In this document: positions 1 to 5,739 of the stretch, piece after piece | Numbering within the stretch: position 1 is the stretch's first letter | Layout of the letters: every line of letters begins with the position of its first letter | Assembly: GCA_035938215.1 (NCBI GenBank) | Contig: DASZHC010000149.1 | Coordinates: 1 to 5,762 of the forward strand | Origin: DASZHC01 sp035938215 | GTDB lineage: Bacteria > Verrucomicrobiota > Verrucomicrobiia > Chthoniobacterales > JAFAMB01 | DNA length: 5,762 bases | Direction: 5' to 3' | Position numbers and translations under genes: made by a program | The notes under the pieces: model-generated | What the model saw: only the letters and a program-made list of their open reading frames with translations | Databases searched by the model: none | What the model was told of the DNA's origin: nothing

Positions 1-899
1 TGGGAAATTTGCAGATTTTTCTTTGGATCACCGGCTGAGTCCGCATAGCCGGCAACCACAAATACAACCGTTGGATCATTGGTTTTGTCCTGAATATCTT
101 TCGATTTGAAGCGTTTCATGAGTTCGTCCGCGGCAGATCTCCCGACATTCGTTTGGCCGGTTTCAAACCGAATCACGAGCAGACGGTCCATTGACCGCGC
201 CATTTCCATCTTTTCGGTTAACCGCTTTTTTTCTTCAGCGCTGAATCTTGGCATTGCGTTGATCCGCTTCAGGACGTCTTCGCGGGTCGCGTCTACTTCA
301 TTTTTCGAGAGAGTGACGGCTGGCTGAACTTCTCCACCACCCCCTGCTGGCGGAGGTTCGGATCCTGACCGAGTCTGAGAGCTGTTGTCGGCTGGGGGAG
401 CGCCACGAGGAGGAGGTTGGTTCTGGTCAGGTGGACTCTGAGGCTTGTCTTGTACAGTTTCCTCTGGCTGGGTCGGAGAAGGTTGAGATGGGGCGGTTTT
501 CAGGCCCTTATCATTGGTACTTGGGATCGCGTTGAGCGGTGGCTCGCTCGGAGATGGATTTGACGGGGGTTGATTTTGGTCTGGCGATTGAATCGGTCGA
601 ACGCCGCTGTCTTCCGGGCTCGGAGAAGGTAATTGCTGCACGATCGCCGGTTTATGGAACACAAGGTCAGCAATCTTGTCCTTGAATATCAGAACGGCTA
701 CGCCGGCGCCGCCGAGGATCAGCAGTAAAAGGAGCATGACCACGAGAATTGCCTTGGTTCCACCCGCTTTCGAATTTTCAACCACTAGAGCCTGGCCGCA
801 TTCCGGACACTTCAGATCGGGCGGCAAAGGCACTTTCTCGCCCGTGTACGCGAGACTGCAGCCGACTTTATTTTTGCAGACGCCAAACTGAGATTTCAT
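1..899 (-). CDS. Zinc-ribbon / transmembrane / proline-rich / OmpA-like domain envelope protein (C-terminus cut by window edge)
   Basis: The reading frame is open from an ATG at 899 to the left edge, giving 299 codons; the C-terminus lies outside. The N-terminus has two cysteine pairs, C8-x5-C14 and C31-P-E-C34, which looks like a small zinc ribbon. One hydrophobic segment follows at about residues 50-72 (AILVVMLLLLLILGG onward). Residues ~76-220 are rich in Pro, Ser, Gln and Glu, and a QSP(P)DQNQPP motif occurs twice (about 104-112 and 154-163). From ~240 the sequence resembles an OmpA/MotB peptidoglycan-binding domain: LLVIRFETGQTN, then FVVAGYADSAGDPKKN, the usual G-x-A/T-D-x-x-G...N core. 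The inferred topology is a cytoplasmic ribbon, a single membrane anchor, and a periplasmic linker reaching the cell wall. AGGA lies 5 nt before the ATG. The protein is transcribed away from the phosphatase gene. Its specific role is unknown, and a further domain could follow beyond the edge. Confidence 0.82.
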   Translation of the reverse strand, partial: MKSQFGVCKNKVGCSLAYTGEKVPLPPDLKCPECGQALVVENSKAGGTKAILVVMLLLLLILGGAGVAVLIFKDKIADLVFHKPAIVQQLPSPSPEDSGVRPIQSPDQNQPPSNPSPSEPPLNAIPSTNDKGLKTAPSQPSPTQPEETVQDKPQSPPDQNQPPPRGAPPADNSSQTRSGSEPPPAGGGGEVQPAVTLSKNEVDATREDVLKRINAMPRFSAEEKKRLTEKMEMARSMDRLLVIRFETGQTNVGRSAADELMKRFKSKDIQDKTNDPTVVFVVAGYADSAGDPKKNLQIS

Positions 900-1064
900 A
901 GGGGTCCTGGATCATAGCTGTGAACGGAATTGAAGTAATGAAAATATTCTGCCCTGCGGCGAAAGGCATGCTATTTCGGCGACAGGATACTGGACCGGGA
1001 ATGCTCGCTCAGGTAGTTTGGTGAGGCACGTAGATCCCCGGGGCGGGATCTCGGCAACTGAAGC
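900..1064. other. Divergent intergenic spacer
   Basis: This 165-bp spacer separates two divergent genes and must hold both their promoters, unless the phosphatase gene is read from elsewhere. I find no convincing -35/-10 pair for either direction. TATGAT on the minus strand (916-911) looks like a -10 box, but it would leave almost no leader before the start at 899 and has no good -35. An open frame on the minus strand runs across the spacer into the phosphatase gene. It has no family resemblance and is treated as a shadow. Confidence 0.6.
1033..1050. repeat. GC-rich inverted repeat just upstream of the phosphatase start
   Basis: GATCCC and GGGATC form a perfect 6-bp inverted repeat around a CGGGGC centre, and the inner CCCCGGGG is itself a palindrome. 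It ends 14 nt before the ATG at 1065, where a Shine-Dalgarno would be expected, and no clear Shine-Dalgarno is visible there. It could be a leader hairpin that lowers translation or a protein-binding site. A chance occurrence in GC-rich DNA is also possible. Confidence 0.35.
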
Positions 1065-2597
1065 ATGATCCGAGTCTCTTTTGGCAACAACGATTTTGTT
1101 TTCAAGGATGGAGATGTGCTGGGTTCTAAAGGAACAATCGAACCGGTGTTCTTTGCCAGGTTTGAGGGAATCCAGCCTCGGCATGTTGTTTTCTCTGAAA
1201 CAGCAACTGAATCGTTTCTCCTGATTCCCGAAGAGGTCGAGTCGGTTGCGCGTCTGGACGGGGTGCGCATCGCCCGGGGCGTCCGGCAAAAGATAGCCGG
1301 CAGACATTCGCTTATCCTGAATCAAGTCGGGATGCTTATTGAGCGATTGGAAGAGGATGATTCACTCGGACCGAATAACGAAACGGTTGAAGACTTCCCA
1401 CCCGGAGAGAGTGAAAAAGCGCTGGGAACAGATCTCCGGCTGCTGGAATTGATCGTCGATAACATTGACGACCTGATTGCCGTCATCGATTCGAAGGGAA
1501 GACGAGTCTGGAACAACGCGGCCTACGCGCACGTTTTAGGCTATTCGGTTGAAAATCTAGCGGGAAGTAATTCGCTTATTGAGGTTCACCCCGACGATTT
1601 GCCCAAGGTGCAGGCAGCTCTTCGGGATTCAATGCGAACGGGGGCCGGGCAACGGATTGAGTATCGTTTGCGGCATTTTTCCGGACACTACATTTACCTT
1701 GAGTCCCAAGGCTGGGTCCTGCCAGCCACCGAAGGTCGCGGCCAGCTCCTGGTGGTTATCTCCCGAGACATTTCCAAGCGAAAAGAACTCGAGGAACGAC
1801 AGGCGGAGTTGTACGAGCAGCAGAGCCGCACGCTCCAGGCGCTTCAGGCCAGCCAGCAAATGATCAGCGTGCAACTTGCAGACGCGGCGAGGTATGTCCG
1901 ATCTCAATTGCCTGTCAACTTGAGCAACTCGGTTCAAACGGACTGGAGGTATCTGCCGAGTTCGACGCTTGGCGGCGACGCACTTGATTTCTTCTGGATC
2001 GATAAAGATCACCTTGTTGTTTTTGTGCTGGATGTCGTTGGCCACGGAGTAGGCCCTGCGCTGCTTGCGATCTCGATTCTTCACTTGCTTCGGCAAAGGG
2101 CGCTTAAAGACGGCGATCCTCTCGATCCGGTGTCGGTGCTTTCGGCTTTGAATCGGTCATTTCAGATGGATGAGCATGGCGATAAGGTCTTTTCGATCTG
2201 GTACGGTGTTTTTGACCGCGTCAGCGGAATCATCCATTACGCGGCGGCCGGGCATCCCGCTGCGTTACTGATTTCGCCGGGAGCGCAAGGGCTGCCGGAG
2301 GTCGCTTGGCTAAAAGGCAAAGGGCTCTGGATCGGGGCGATGCAGGCCGACACCTATGAAGGGGGTTCCGCTGTGGTGGCGCAAGACGCTGAACTTTTTG
2401 TGTTCACCGACGGGTTGTTCGAGCTGTCCACAACGGGAGGGTCCCTGTTAGGGCTGGAAGGTTTTGGAAATCTTGTTGCCGATCTCTATGCCGGCGGCGA
2501 TGCGGATCTTGAAGGAGTGTTAGCGCAAGTGCGGCGACTGCATGGATCGGATCGGTTCGATGATGACGCTTCGATTCTCAAGATTCATTTTGGCTGA
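1065..2597 (+). CDS. FHA-like / PAS / SpoIIE-RsbU type PP2C serine phosphatase
   Basis: This 510-residue protein has three parts. Residues 1-93 look like a divergent FHA domain (GDVLGSKGT at 16-24, PRH at 38-40, LDGVRI at 64-69). Residues ~125-238 are a PAS sensor domain (LIAVIDSKGRRVWNN, then HPDDL and the closing VISRDISKRKELEE). A short coiled-coil-like helix rich in Glu, Gln and Arg (~236-268) connects it to the phosphatase domain (~290-508). The metal-binding motifs of the SpoIIE/RsbU PP2C family are all present: GGDALDFF (303-310), DVVGHG (323-328), AAGHPAALL (394-402), FTDGLFE (447-453) and DDDASIL (499-505). An active Mn/Mg-dependent phosphatase is therefore expected, usually acting on an anti-anti-sigma (STAS) protein. 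No such partner is in the window. No membrane segment is seen, so it should be cytosolic. The ATG at 1065 follows an in-frame TGA at 1059, so no longer form is possible. The stop is 30 bp before prpC. Confidence 0.92.
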   Translation: MIRVSFGNNDFVFKDGDVLGSKGTIEPVFFARFEGIQPRHVVFSETATESFLLIPEEVESVARLDGVRIARGVRQKIAGRHSLILNQVGMLIERLEEDDSLGPNNETVEDFPPGESEKALGTDLRLLELIVDNIDDLIAVIDSKGRRVWNNAAYAHVLGYSVENLAGSNSLIEVHPDDLPKVQAALRDSMRTGAGQRIEYRLRHFSGHYIYLESQGWVLPATEGRGQLLVVISRDISKRKELEERQAELYEQQSRTLQALQASQQMISVQLADAARYVRSQLPVNLSNSVQTDWRYLPSSTLGGDALDFFWIDKDHLVVFVLDVVGHGVGPALLAISILHLLRQRALKDGDPLDPVSVLSALNRSFQMDEHGDKVFSIWYGVFDRVSGIIHYAAAGHPAALLISPGAQGLPEVAWLKGKGLWIGAMQADTYEGGSAVVAQDAELFVFTDGLFELSTTGGSLLGLEGFGNLVADLYAGGDADLEGVLAQVRRLHGSDRFDDDASILKIHFG

Positions 2598-2613
2598 GAT
2601 GAAACTGTTCGTG

Positions 2614-2620
2614 AAAAGGA
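2614..2620 (+). promoter_or_regulatory. Shine-Dalgarno of prpC
   Basis: AAAAGGA sits 7 nt before the ATG at 2628 and supports that start over a second in-frame ATG at 2637. No promoter is recognisable in the 30-bp gap to the phosphatase gene, which favours read-through from upstream. Confidence 0.6.
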
Positions 2621-2627
2621 AAAATCA

Positions 2628-3764
2628 ATGACTACGATGAGTCCCCCTGTTGCGGGCGGAGGTCTGCGCGGCCAAACAGCCGGCACCACCGCCATTTCTA
2701 CCGTTGGCAAAGAGGGCGTGGGCCTTACTTACCGAGGCTACGCGATCGAGGACCTGGCTGAAAACGCCGGCTTTGACGAGGTGGCCTATCTGATGCTTGA
2801 AGGTGCACTTCCCGACAAAGGGCAACTGGAAGATTTCGAGAAACGTCTCCGCGGCTCGCGGGGCTTGCCCGCTCCGCTGAAGGAGGTGCTGGAACGTATC
2901 CCGAAAACAGCCCACCCGATGGATGTCTTGCGAACCGGCACATCAATGCTCGGCGTGCTGGAGCCCGAGGGAAGCTTTTCCCGGCAGGATGCGGTTGCTG
3001 AGCGTTTGCTGGCCTGCCTGCCATCGATGCTCTGCTATTGGTATCGATTTGCTCACGAAGGTACTCGGATTGAGACGGAGTCGGATCAGCAGAGCCATGC
3101 GGGCCATTTTCTCAAGCTATTGCATGGCGCGAATCCTTCCACCGAACACCGACGGTGTATGGATGTTTCTCTGATCTTATATGCCGAACACGAATTCAAC
3201 GCCTCCACCTTTGCAGCCCGAGTTTGTGCGGCTACCCTTTCGGACTTTTATTCCTGCGTGACGGGCGCGATTGGGACCTTGCGCGGACCATTGCACGGCG
3301 GTGCGAACGAAGCCGCGATGGAACTTGTCTCGAAATTCAAAACACCCGAAGACGCGGCTGATGGCGTTAGAGAGATGCTGGCGCGAAAGGAGAAAATCAT
3401 GGGATTCGGCCACGCGGTTTATCGTACGAGCGATCCGCGCAATGCGATCAATAAGGAGTCAGCTCGCAGACTGGCGCCATCGGCGAGGATGAAGGACGGC
3501 TATTTGTTTGAAGTGTTCTCGGAAATCGAAAAGGTTATGTGGGAGGAAAAGAAGCTCTTCGCAAATGCAGACTTTTACTCCGCGTGCGTCTACCATTTCA
3601 TGGGGATTCCGACCCCTTTGTTCACACCTATTTTCGTATTAGCTCGCATCAGCGGCTGGTCGGCGCACATCAAAGAGCAGCGGTCGAATAACAAGTTGAT
3701 TCGTCCGAATGCCGATTACATTGGACCTCAGCCGCGTGCATTTACGCCGGTCGATCTCCGGTAA
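2628..3764 (+). CDS. prpC: 2-methylcitrate synthase
   Basis: This enzyme condenses propionyl-CoA with oxaloacetate to 2-methylcitrate and CoA, the entry step of the methylcitrate cycle for propionate breakdown, in the cytosol. The 378-residue length fits PrpC (about 370-390) and is shorter than the common hexameric TCA citrate synthases. The citrate-synthase catalytic triad is visible: H223 in GPLHGGANE, H262 in GFGHAVY and D315 in NADFYSA. HEFNAST (188-194) and the C-terminal EQRSNNKLIRPNADYIGP (350-367) are also present. Remembered E. coli PrpC matches along its whole length, including TVGKxGxxLxYRGY near the N-terminus, HPMDVxRTG, LYAEHEFNASTF and FTPxFVxAR. The neighbour prpD supports methylcitrate synthase over plain citrate synthase, although enzymes of this family often retain some citrate synthase activity. 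It may be co-transcribed with the upstream phosphatase gene. Confidence 0.93.
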   Translation: MTTMSPPVAGGGLRGQTAGTTAISTVGKEGVGLTYRGYAIEDLAENAGFDEVAYLMLEGALPDKGQLEDFEKRLRGSRGLPAPLKEVLERIPKTAHPMDVLRTGTSMLGVLEPEGSFSRQDAVAERLLACLPSMLCYWYRFAHEGTRIETESDQQSHAGHFLKLLHGANPSTEHRRCMDVSLILYAEHEFNASTFAARVCAATLSDFYSCVTGAIGTLRGPLHGGANEAAMELVSKFKTPEDAADGVREMLARKEKIMGFGHAVYRTSDPRNAINKESARRLAPSARMKDGYLFEVFSEIEKVMWEEKKLFANADFYSACVYHFMGIPTPLFTPIFVLARISGWSAHIKEQRSNNKLIRPNADYIGPQPRAFTPVDLR

Positions 3765-3830
3765 CTTCTCAGGAACTGGTGGTGGAAGCTACTGATTGGC
3801 AATCGGCTAGACATCAACTCGGTCGGGACT

Positions 3831-3926
3831 GGTAGGGTCGCATCTCCGAGGCGACCGGTTTTTACGGTGGGGTCGTAAATTCAAGGCGACCGCTGCTGAC
3901 GGTCCGCTCGGAGATCGGACCCTACC
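3831..3926. repeat. REPIN-like element: three related ~26-nt palindromic units
   Basis: Unit A (3831-3856) begins GGTAGGGTCG and folds with GGTCGC (3836-3841) pairing GCGACC (3851-3856). Unit B (3866-3891) is a degenerate direct copy beginning GGTGGGGTCG, with GGTCG (3871-3875) pairing CGACC (3887-3891) plus one T-G wobble. Unit C (3901-3926) is an inverted copy ending in CCCTACC, with GGTCCG (3901-3906) pairing CGGACC (3916-3921). A and C are inverted repeats matching at 22 of 26 positions. Their four differences are two paired GC/CG swaps that preserve each small hairpin. This is the layout of REP sequences in a REPIN (two inverted REPs with a spacer), which are dispersed by RAYT transposases in other bacteria. 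No RAYT gene is in the window. It may also act as an mRNA stem-loop 3' of prpC. Confidence 0.72.
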
Positions 3927-3992
3927 GCCGCCCCATCACAGCGCTATCTCGCGTTGCTAAAAATAATGTGTGCGCACGAACGAAAAAACAAA

Positions 3993-4006
3993 GTATCCGC
4001 GGATAC
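3993..4006. promoter_or_regulatory. 14-bp perfect palindrome, candidate operator before prpD
   Basis: GTATCCGCGGATAC is a perfect palindrome that ends 62 nt before the prpD start, in the AT-rich part of the spacer. The symmetry and place fit a dimeric repressor or activator site, for instance one of the GntR type that often controls prp genes. The regulator is not in the window, and no second copy is seen upstream of prpC. A smaller palindrome, GTGCGCAC (3970-3977), lies 15 nt upstream. Confidence 0.45.
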
Positions 4007-4058
4007 AGAAAGAAACTTGACTCATCTGCAACCAGTTTTGCTTTTCAAGGATTCTAGC

Positions 4059-4064
4059 GAGGAG
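4059..4064 (+). promoter_or_regulatory. Shine-Dalgarno of prpD deciding a GTG start
   Basis: GAGGAG lies 4 nt before GTG at 4069. No ATG is available in frame between the TGA at 4018 and this GTG. The N-terminus that results (MRPEPDALLQQIADYV) lines up with the start of remembered E. coli PrpD (IRPEFDREIVDIVDYV), which supports the GTG. Confidence 0.65.
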
Positions 4065-4068
4065 TGCC

Positions 4069-5499
4069 GTGCGTCCTGAACCAGATGCGCTTCTGCAGCA
4101 GATCGCCGATTACGTTCTTGGTATAGAAAAGATAACGAGTCGTGAAGCGCTTGATAGCGCGCGCCTTTGCCTCATGGACTCGCTTGGTTGCGGTCTTCTT
4201 GCGTTAAATTATCCCGCTTGCACCAAGCTTCTCGGGCCGCTTGTCCCTGGCGCGACGCTAGCTGGAACAGGGGCGCGCGTGGCCGGAACAAGTTACGAAC
4301 TCGACCCGGTTCAGGCCGCGTTCAACATCGGCGCGATCGTGCGCTGGCTCGATTATAACGACACGTGGCTCGCCGCGGAATGGGGACATCCGTCGGACAA
4401 TCTGGGCGGTATTCTCGCGGTCGCAGACTACTTGAGCCGGAAGCGTATTCGCGAGGGAGAGCAGGCTCTCACGATTCGCGATGTGCTGATCGCGATGATT
4501 CAGGCATACGAGATCCAGGGTATCCTTGCCTTGGAGAACAGCTTCAATCGCGTTGGCCTTGATCATGTAATCCTGGTGCGAATTGCTTCGACCGGCGTGG
4601 TTACGCGCCTGCTTGGCGGTTCACGCGAGGATATTATTTCCGCTCTCTCCAACGCTTTCGTCGATGGCGGCGCGCTTCGCGTCTACCGCCATGCTCCGAA
4701 TACAGGTTCGCGCAAATCATGGGCTGCGGGCGACGCCACGAGCCGCGGTGTGCGCCTTGCCTTGCAGTCGCTCCGCGGGGAGATGGGATATCCCGGTGCC
4801 CTTAGCGCTAAATTGTGGGGTTTTCAGGATGCCCTGTTTCGGGGCAAACCCCTCAAGGTGCCGGACCAGGGATTTGGGACATACGTGATAGAGAATATCC
4901 TGTTCAAAATCTCGTTCCCGGCCGAGTTCCATGCCCAGACCGCCGTGGAAGCCGCGCTTGCGCTGCATCCGGAGGTAAAAGATCGTCTGAACGCTATCGA
5001 CCGCGTAATTATTGAGACCCAGGAAAGCGGCAAGCGTATCATCGACAAGACCGGTTCGCTTCACAACCCGGCTGACAGGGACCACTGCATCCAGTACATG
5101 GTCGCGATCCCGCTCATCTTCGGGCGGCTCTGCGCTGAGGATTACGAGGATCGCGTCGCGCGCGATCCTCGAATTGATCGTTTGCGGGAGAAAATGGAAG
5201 TTTTGGAGTACAAGGATTTCACGGCCGATTACCTCGATCCGGCGAAGCGCTCGATCGGGAACAGTGTTCAAGTCTTTTTTACCGATGGCACACAGACCGG
5301 TCGGATTGCAGTGGAATATCCGATCGGCCATCGCAGGCGGCGCAAGGAGGGGATTCCTCTCCTGCTTGAGAAATTCGATCGCAATGTGAGAGGCCGAATT
5401 CCACCACGCAACGCAGACTCGATCGTTGCGCTCTGCTCCGATCAGGCGCGCCTGGAATCAACGCCGGTGGACCGCTTCATGAACCTGTTTGTCGTGTGA
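4069..5499 (+). CDS. prpD: 2-methylcitrate dehydratase (MmgE/PrpD family)
   Basis: This cytosolic, cofactor-free dehydratase removes water from 2-methylcitrate, the product of PrpC. An aconitase-type enzyme and methylisocitrate lyase complete the route to succinate and pyruvate. It has 476 residues, against 483 for E. coli PrpD as I remember it. Strong family blocks run through the whole chain: LDPVQAAFNIGAIVRWLDYNDTW (78-100) followed by WGHPSDNLGG (105-114), ALENSFNRVGLDH (154-166), RHAPNTGSRKSWAAGDATSR (207-226), FPAEFHAQTAVEAA (283-296), NPADRDHCIQYMVAIPL (333-349) and EYPIGHRRRR (416-425). D98, H166, K216, H288 and Y343 probably correspond to active-site residues described for the related cis-aconitate decarboxylase fold; this is inference. 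The start codon is GTG. The gene is complete, undamaged and close to the proteobacterial-type PrpD, as distinct from the broader MmgE group. Confidence 0.95.
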   Translation: MRPEPDALLQQIADYVLGIEKITSREALDSARLCLMDSLGCGLLALNYPACTKLLGPLVPGATLAGTGARVAGTSYELDPVQAAFNIGAIVRWLDYNDTWLAAEWGHPSDNLGGILAVADYLSRKRIREGEQALTIRDVLIAMIQAYEIQGILALENSFNRVGLDHVILVRIASTGVVTRLLGGSREDIISALSNAFVDGGALRVYRHAPNTGSRKSWAAGDATSRGVRLALQSLRGEMGYPGALSAKLWGFQDALFRGKPLKVPDQGFGTYVIENILFKISFPAEFHAQTAVEAALALHPEVKDRLNAIDRVIIETQESGKRIIDKTGSLHNPADRDHCIQYMVAIPLIFGRLCAEDYEDRVARDPRIDRLREKMEVLEYKDFTADYLDPAKRSIGNSVQVFFTDGTQTGRIAVEYPIGHRRRRKEGIPLLLEKFDRNVRGRIPPRNADSIVALCSDQARLESTPVDRFMNLFVV

Positions 5500-5503
5500 A
5501 GCC

Positions 5504-5541
5504 CGAAAATCTCACGAGCCAAAGCGCTCGTGAGATTTTCG
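5504..5541 (+). terminator. Strong stem-loop after prpD, probable intrinsic terminator
   Basis: Five bases after the prpD stop, a perfect 16-bp inverted repeat (5504-5519 with 5526-5541) encloses a CAAAGC loop. The inner stem (CTCACGAGC with GCTCGTGAG) is flanked by AAAA on the left and ATTTT on the right. That is the A-tract/T-tract layout of an intrinsic terminator that could work in both directions. The T run is short, so termination may be partial. Confidence 0.75.
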
Positions 5542-5548
5542 CGCTATA

Positions 5549-5569
5549 GAGCCGCTTAGGAAGCGGCTC
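5549..5569. other. Second hairpin downstream of the prpD terminator
   Basis: GAGCCGCTT and AAGCGGCTC form a perfect 9-bp stem around a 3-nt AGG loop, seven bases after the first stem-loop. No T tract follows, so it is not a classical intrinsic terminator. It may strengthen termination, protect the prpD 3' end, or be the first element of the leader of the next gene. Confidence 0.6.
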
Positions 5570-5739
5570 GGAGGTAAAATTGATTTGAGTAGAAAGCGTC
5601 CGGGCTGTGGGCCTTTCCGCACGGTTTGTGAGCGATCAGGTTTACTCAGATCAACCCGACCATTTTAATGCATACGCTGATCTGAATAATAAGGTCGGAA
5701 ACCAGGGCTTGAGATAATTCCAGGAGGGATGGCACAACA
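5570..5739 (+). promoter_or_regulatory. Structured 5' leader region of the downstream gene
   Basis: No open frame of note lies here. TCAGATCA (5646-5653) pairs with TGATCTGA (5678-5685), and CCGACC (5656-5661) pairs with GGTCGG (5693-5698). The two stems interleave, as in an H-type pseudoknot. GATCAG (5634-5639) can instead pair with CTGATC (5677-5682), which excludes the first stem. The structure ends 23 nt before a strong Shine-Dalgarno. I recognise no known riboswitch consensus. GATAAT at 5713-5718 resembles a -10 box but has no matching -35. Confidence 0.35.
5722..5728 (+). promoter_or_regulatory. Shine-Dalgarno of the gene at the right edge
   Basis: AGGAGGG is the strongest Shine-Dalgarno in the window. 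It stands directly against one ATG (5729) and 11 nt before another (5740). The first is too close to be used easily, so the second is preferred. Confidence 0.55.

Larger units (their letters stand above)
3765..4068. other. prpC-prpD spacer with REPIN-like cluster and AT-rich regulatory stretch
   Basis: No gene is seen in these 304 bp. The first part (3765-3830) has nothing clear beyond a short dyad, GATTG-G-CAATC (3794-3804). The middle (3831-3926) is a REP-like palindromic cluster, and the last part (about 3955-4060) is AT-rich and holds a 14-bp perfect palindrome. A TTGACT box lies at 4017-4022 but no -10 box stands at a proper distance. The spacer size and content suggest that prpD has its own promoter instead of depending only on prpC read-through. 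Confidence 0.6.

Noticed and set aside
106..327. A 73-codon plus-strand open frame at the left end
   Set aside because: It is antisense to the conserved OmpA-like part of the minus-strand gene, which explains the region fully.
912..1325. A 137-codon minus-strand open frame crossing the divergent spacer
   Set aside because: It covers the spacer and the FHA-coding part of the phosphatase gene, has no domain and no convincing ribosome binding site, and would leave no room for promoters.
1629..2096. A 155-codon minus-strand open frame inside the phosphatase gene
   Set aside because: It is antisense to conserved PAS and PP2C motifs and has no recognisable domain.
2628..3764. Reading this gene as the TCA-cycle citrate synthase (gltA)
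   Set aside because: Length, the closeness of the sequence blocks to PrpC, and the adjacent prpD favour 2-methylcitrate synthase. Some residual citrate synthase activity cannot be excluded.
3831..3926. The palindromic cluster as an intrinsic terminator of prpC or a CRISPR fragment
   Set aside because: No T tract follows any of the hairpins, and the units are not uniform repeats with unique spacers. The inverted REP-type layout explains them better.
4017..4055. TTGACT as the -35 box of a prpD promoter
   Set aside because: No -10-like hexamer occurs 15-19 nt downstream. The nearest candidate, GATTCT at 4050, is 27 nt away.
4717..5331. A 204-codon open frame on the minus strand inside prpD
   Set aside because: It lies wholly antisense to a well-supported prpD, shows no family features, has no Shine-Dalgarno, and its composition is that of a reversed coding strand.
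1065..5499. The phosphatase-prpC-prpD group as a new defence or mobile system
   Set aside because: All three genes have clear housekeeping or signalling families, and no nuclease, transposase, integrase or toxin is visible.
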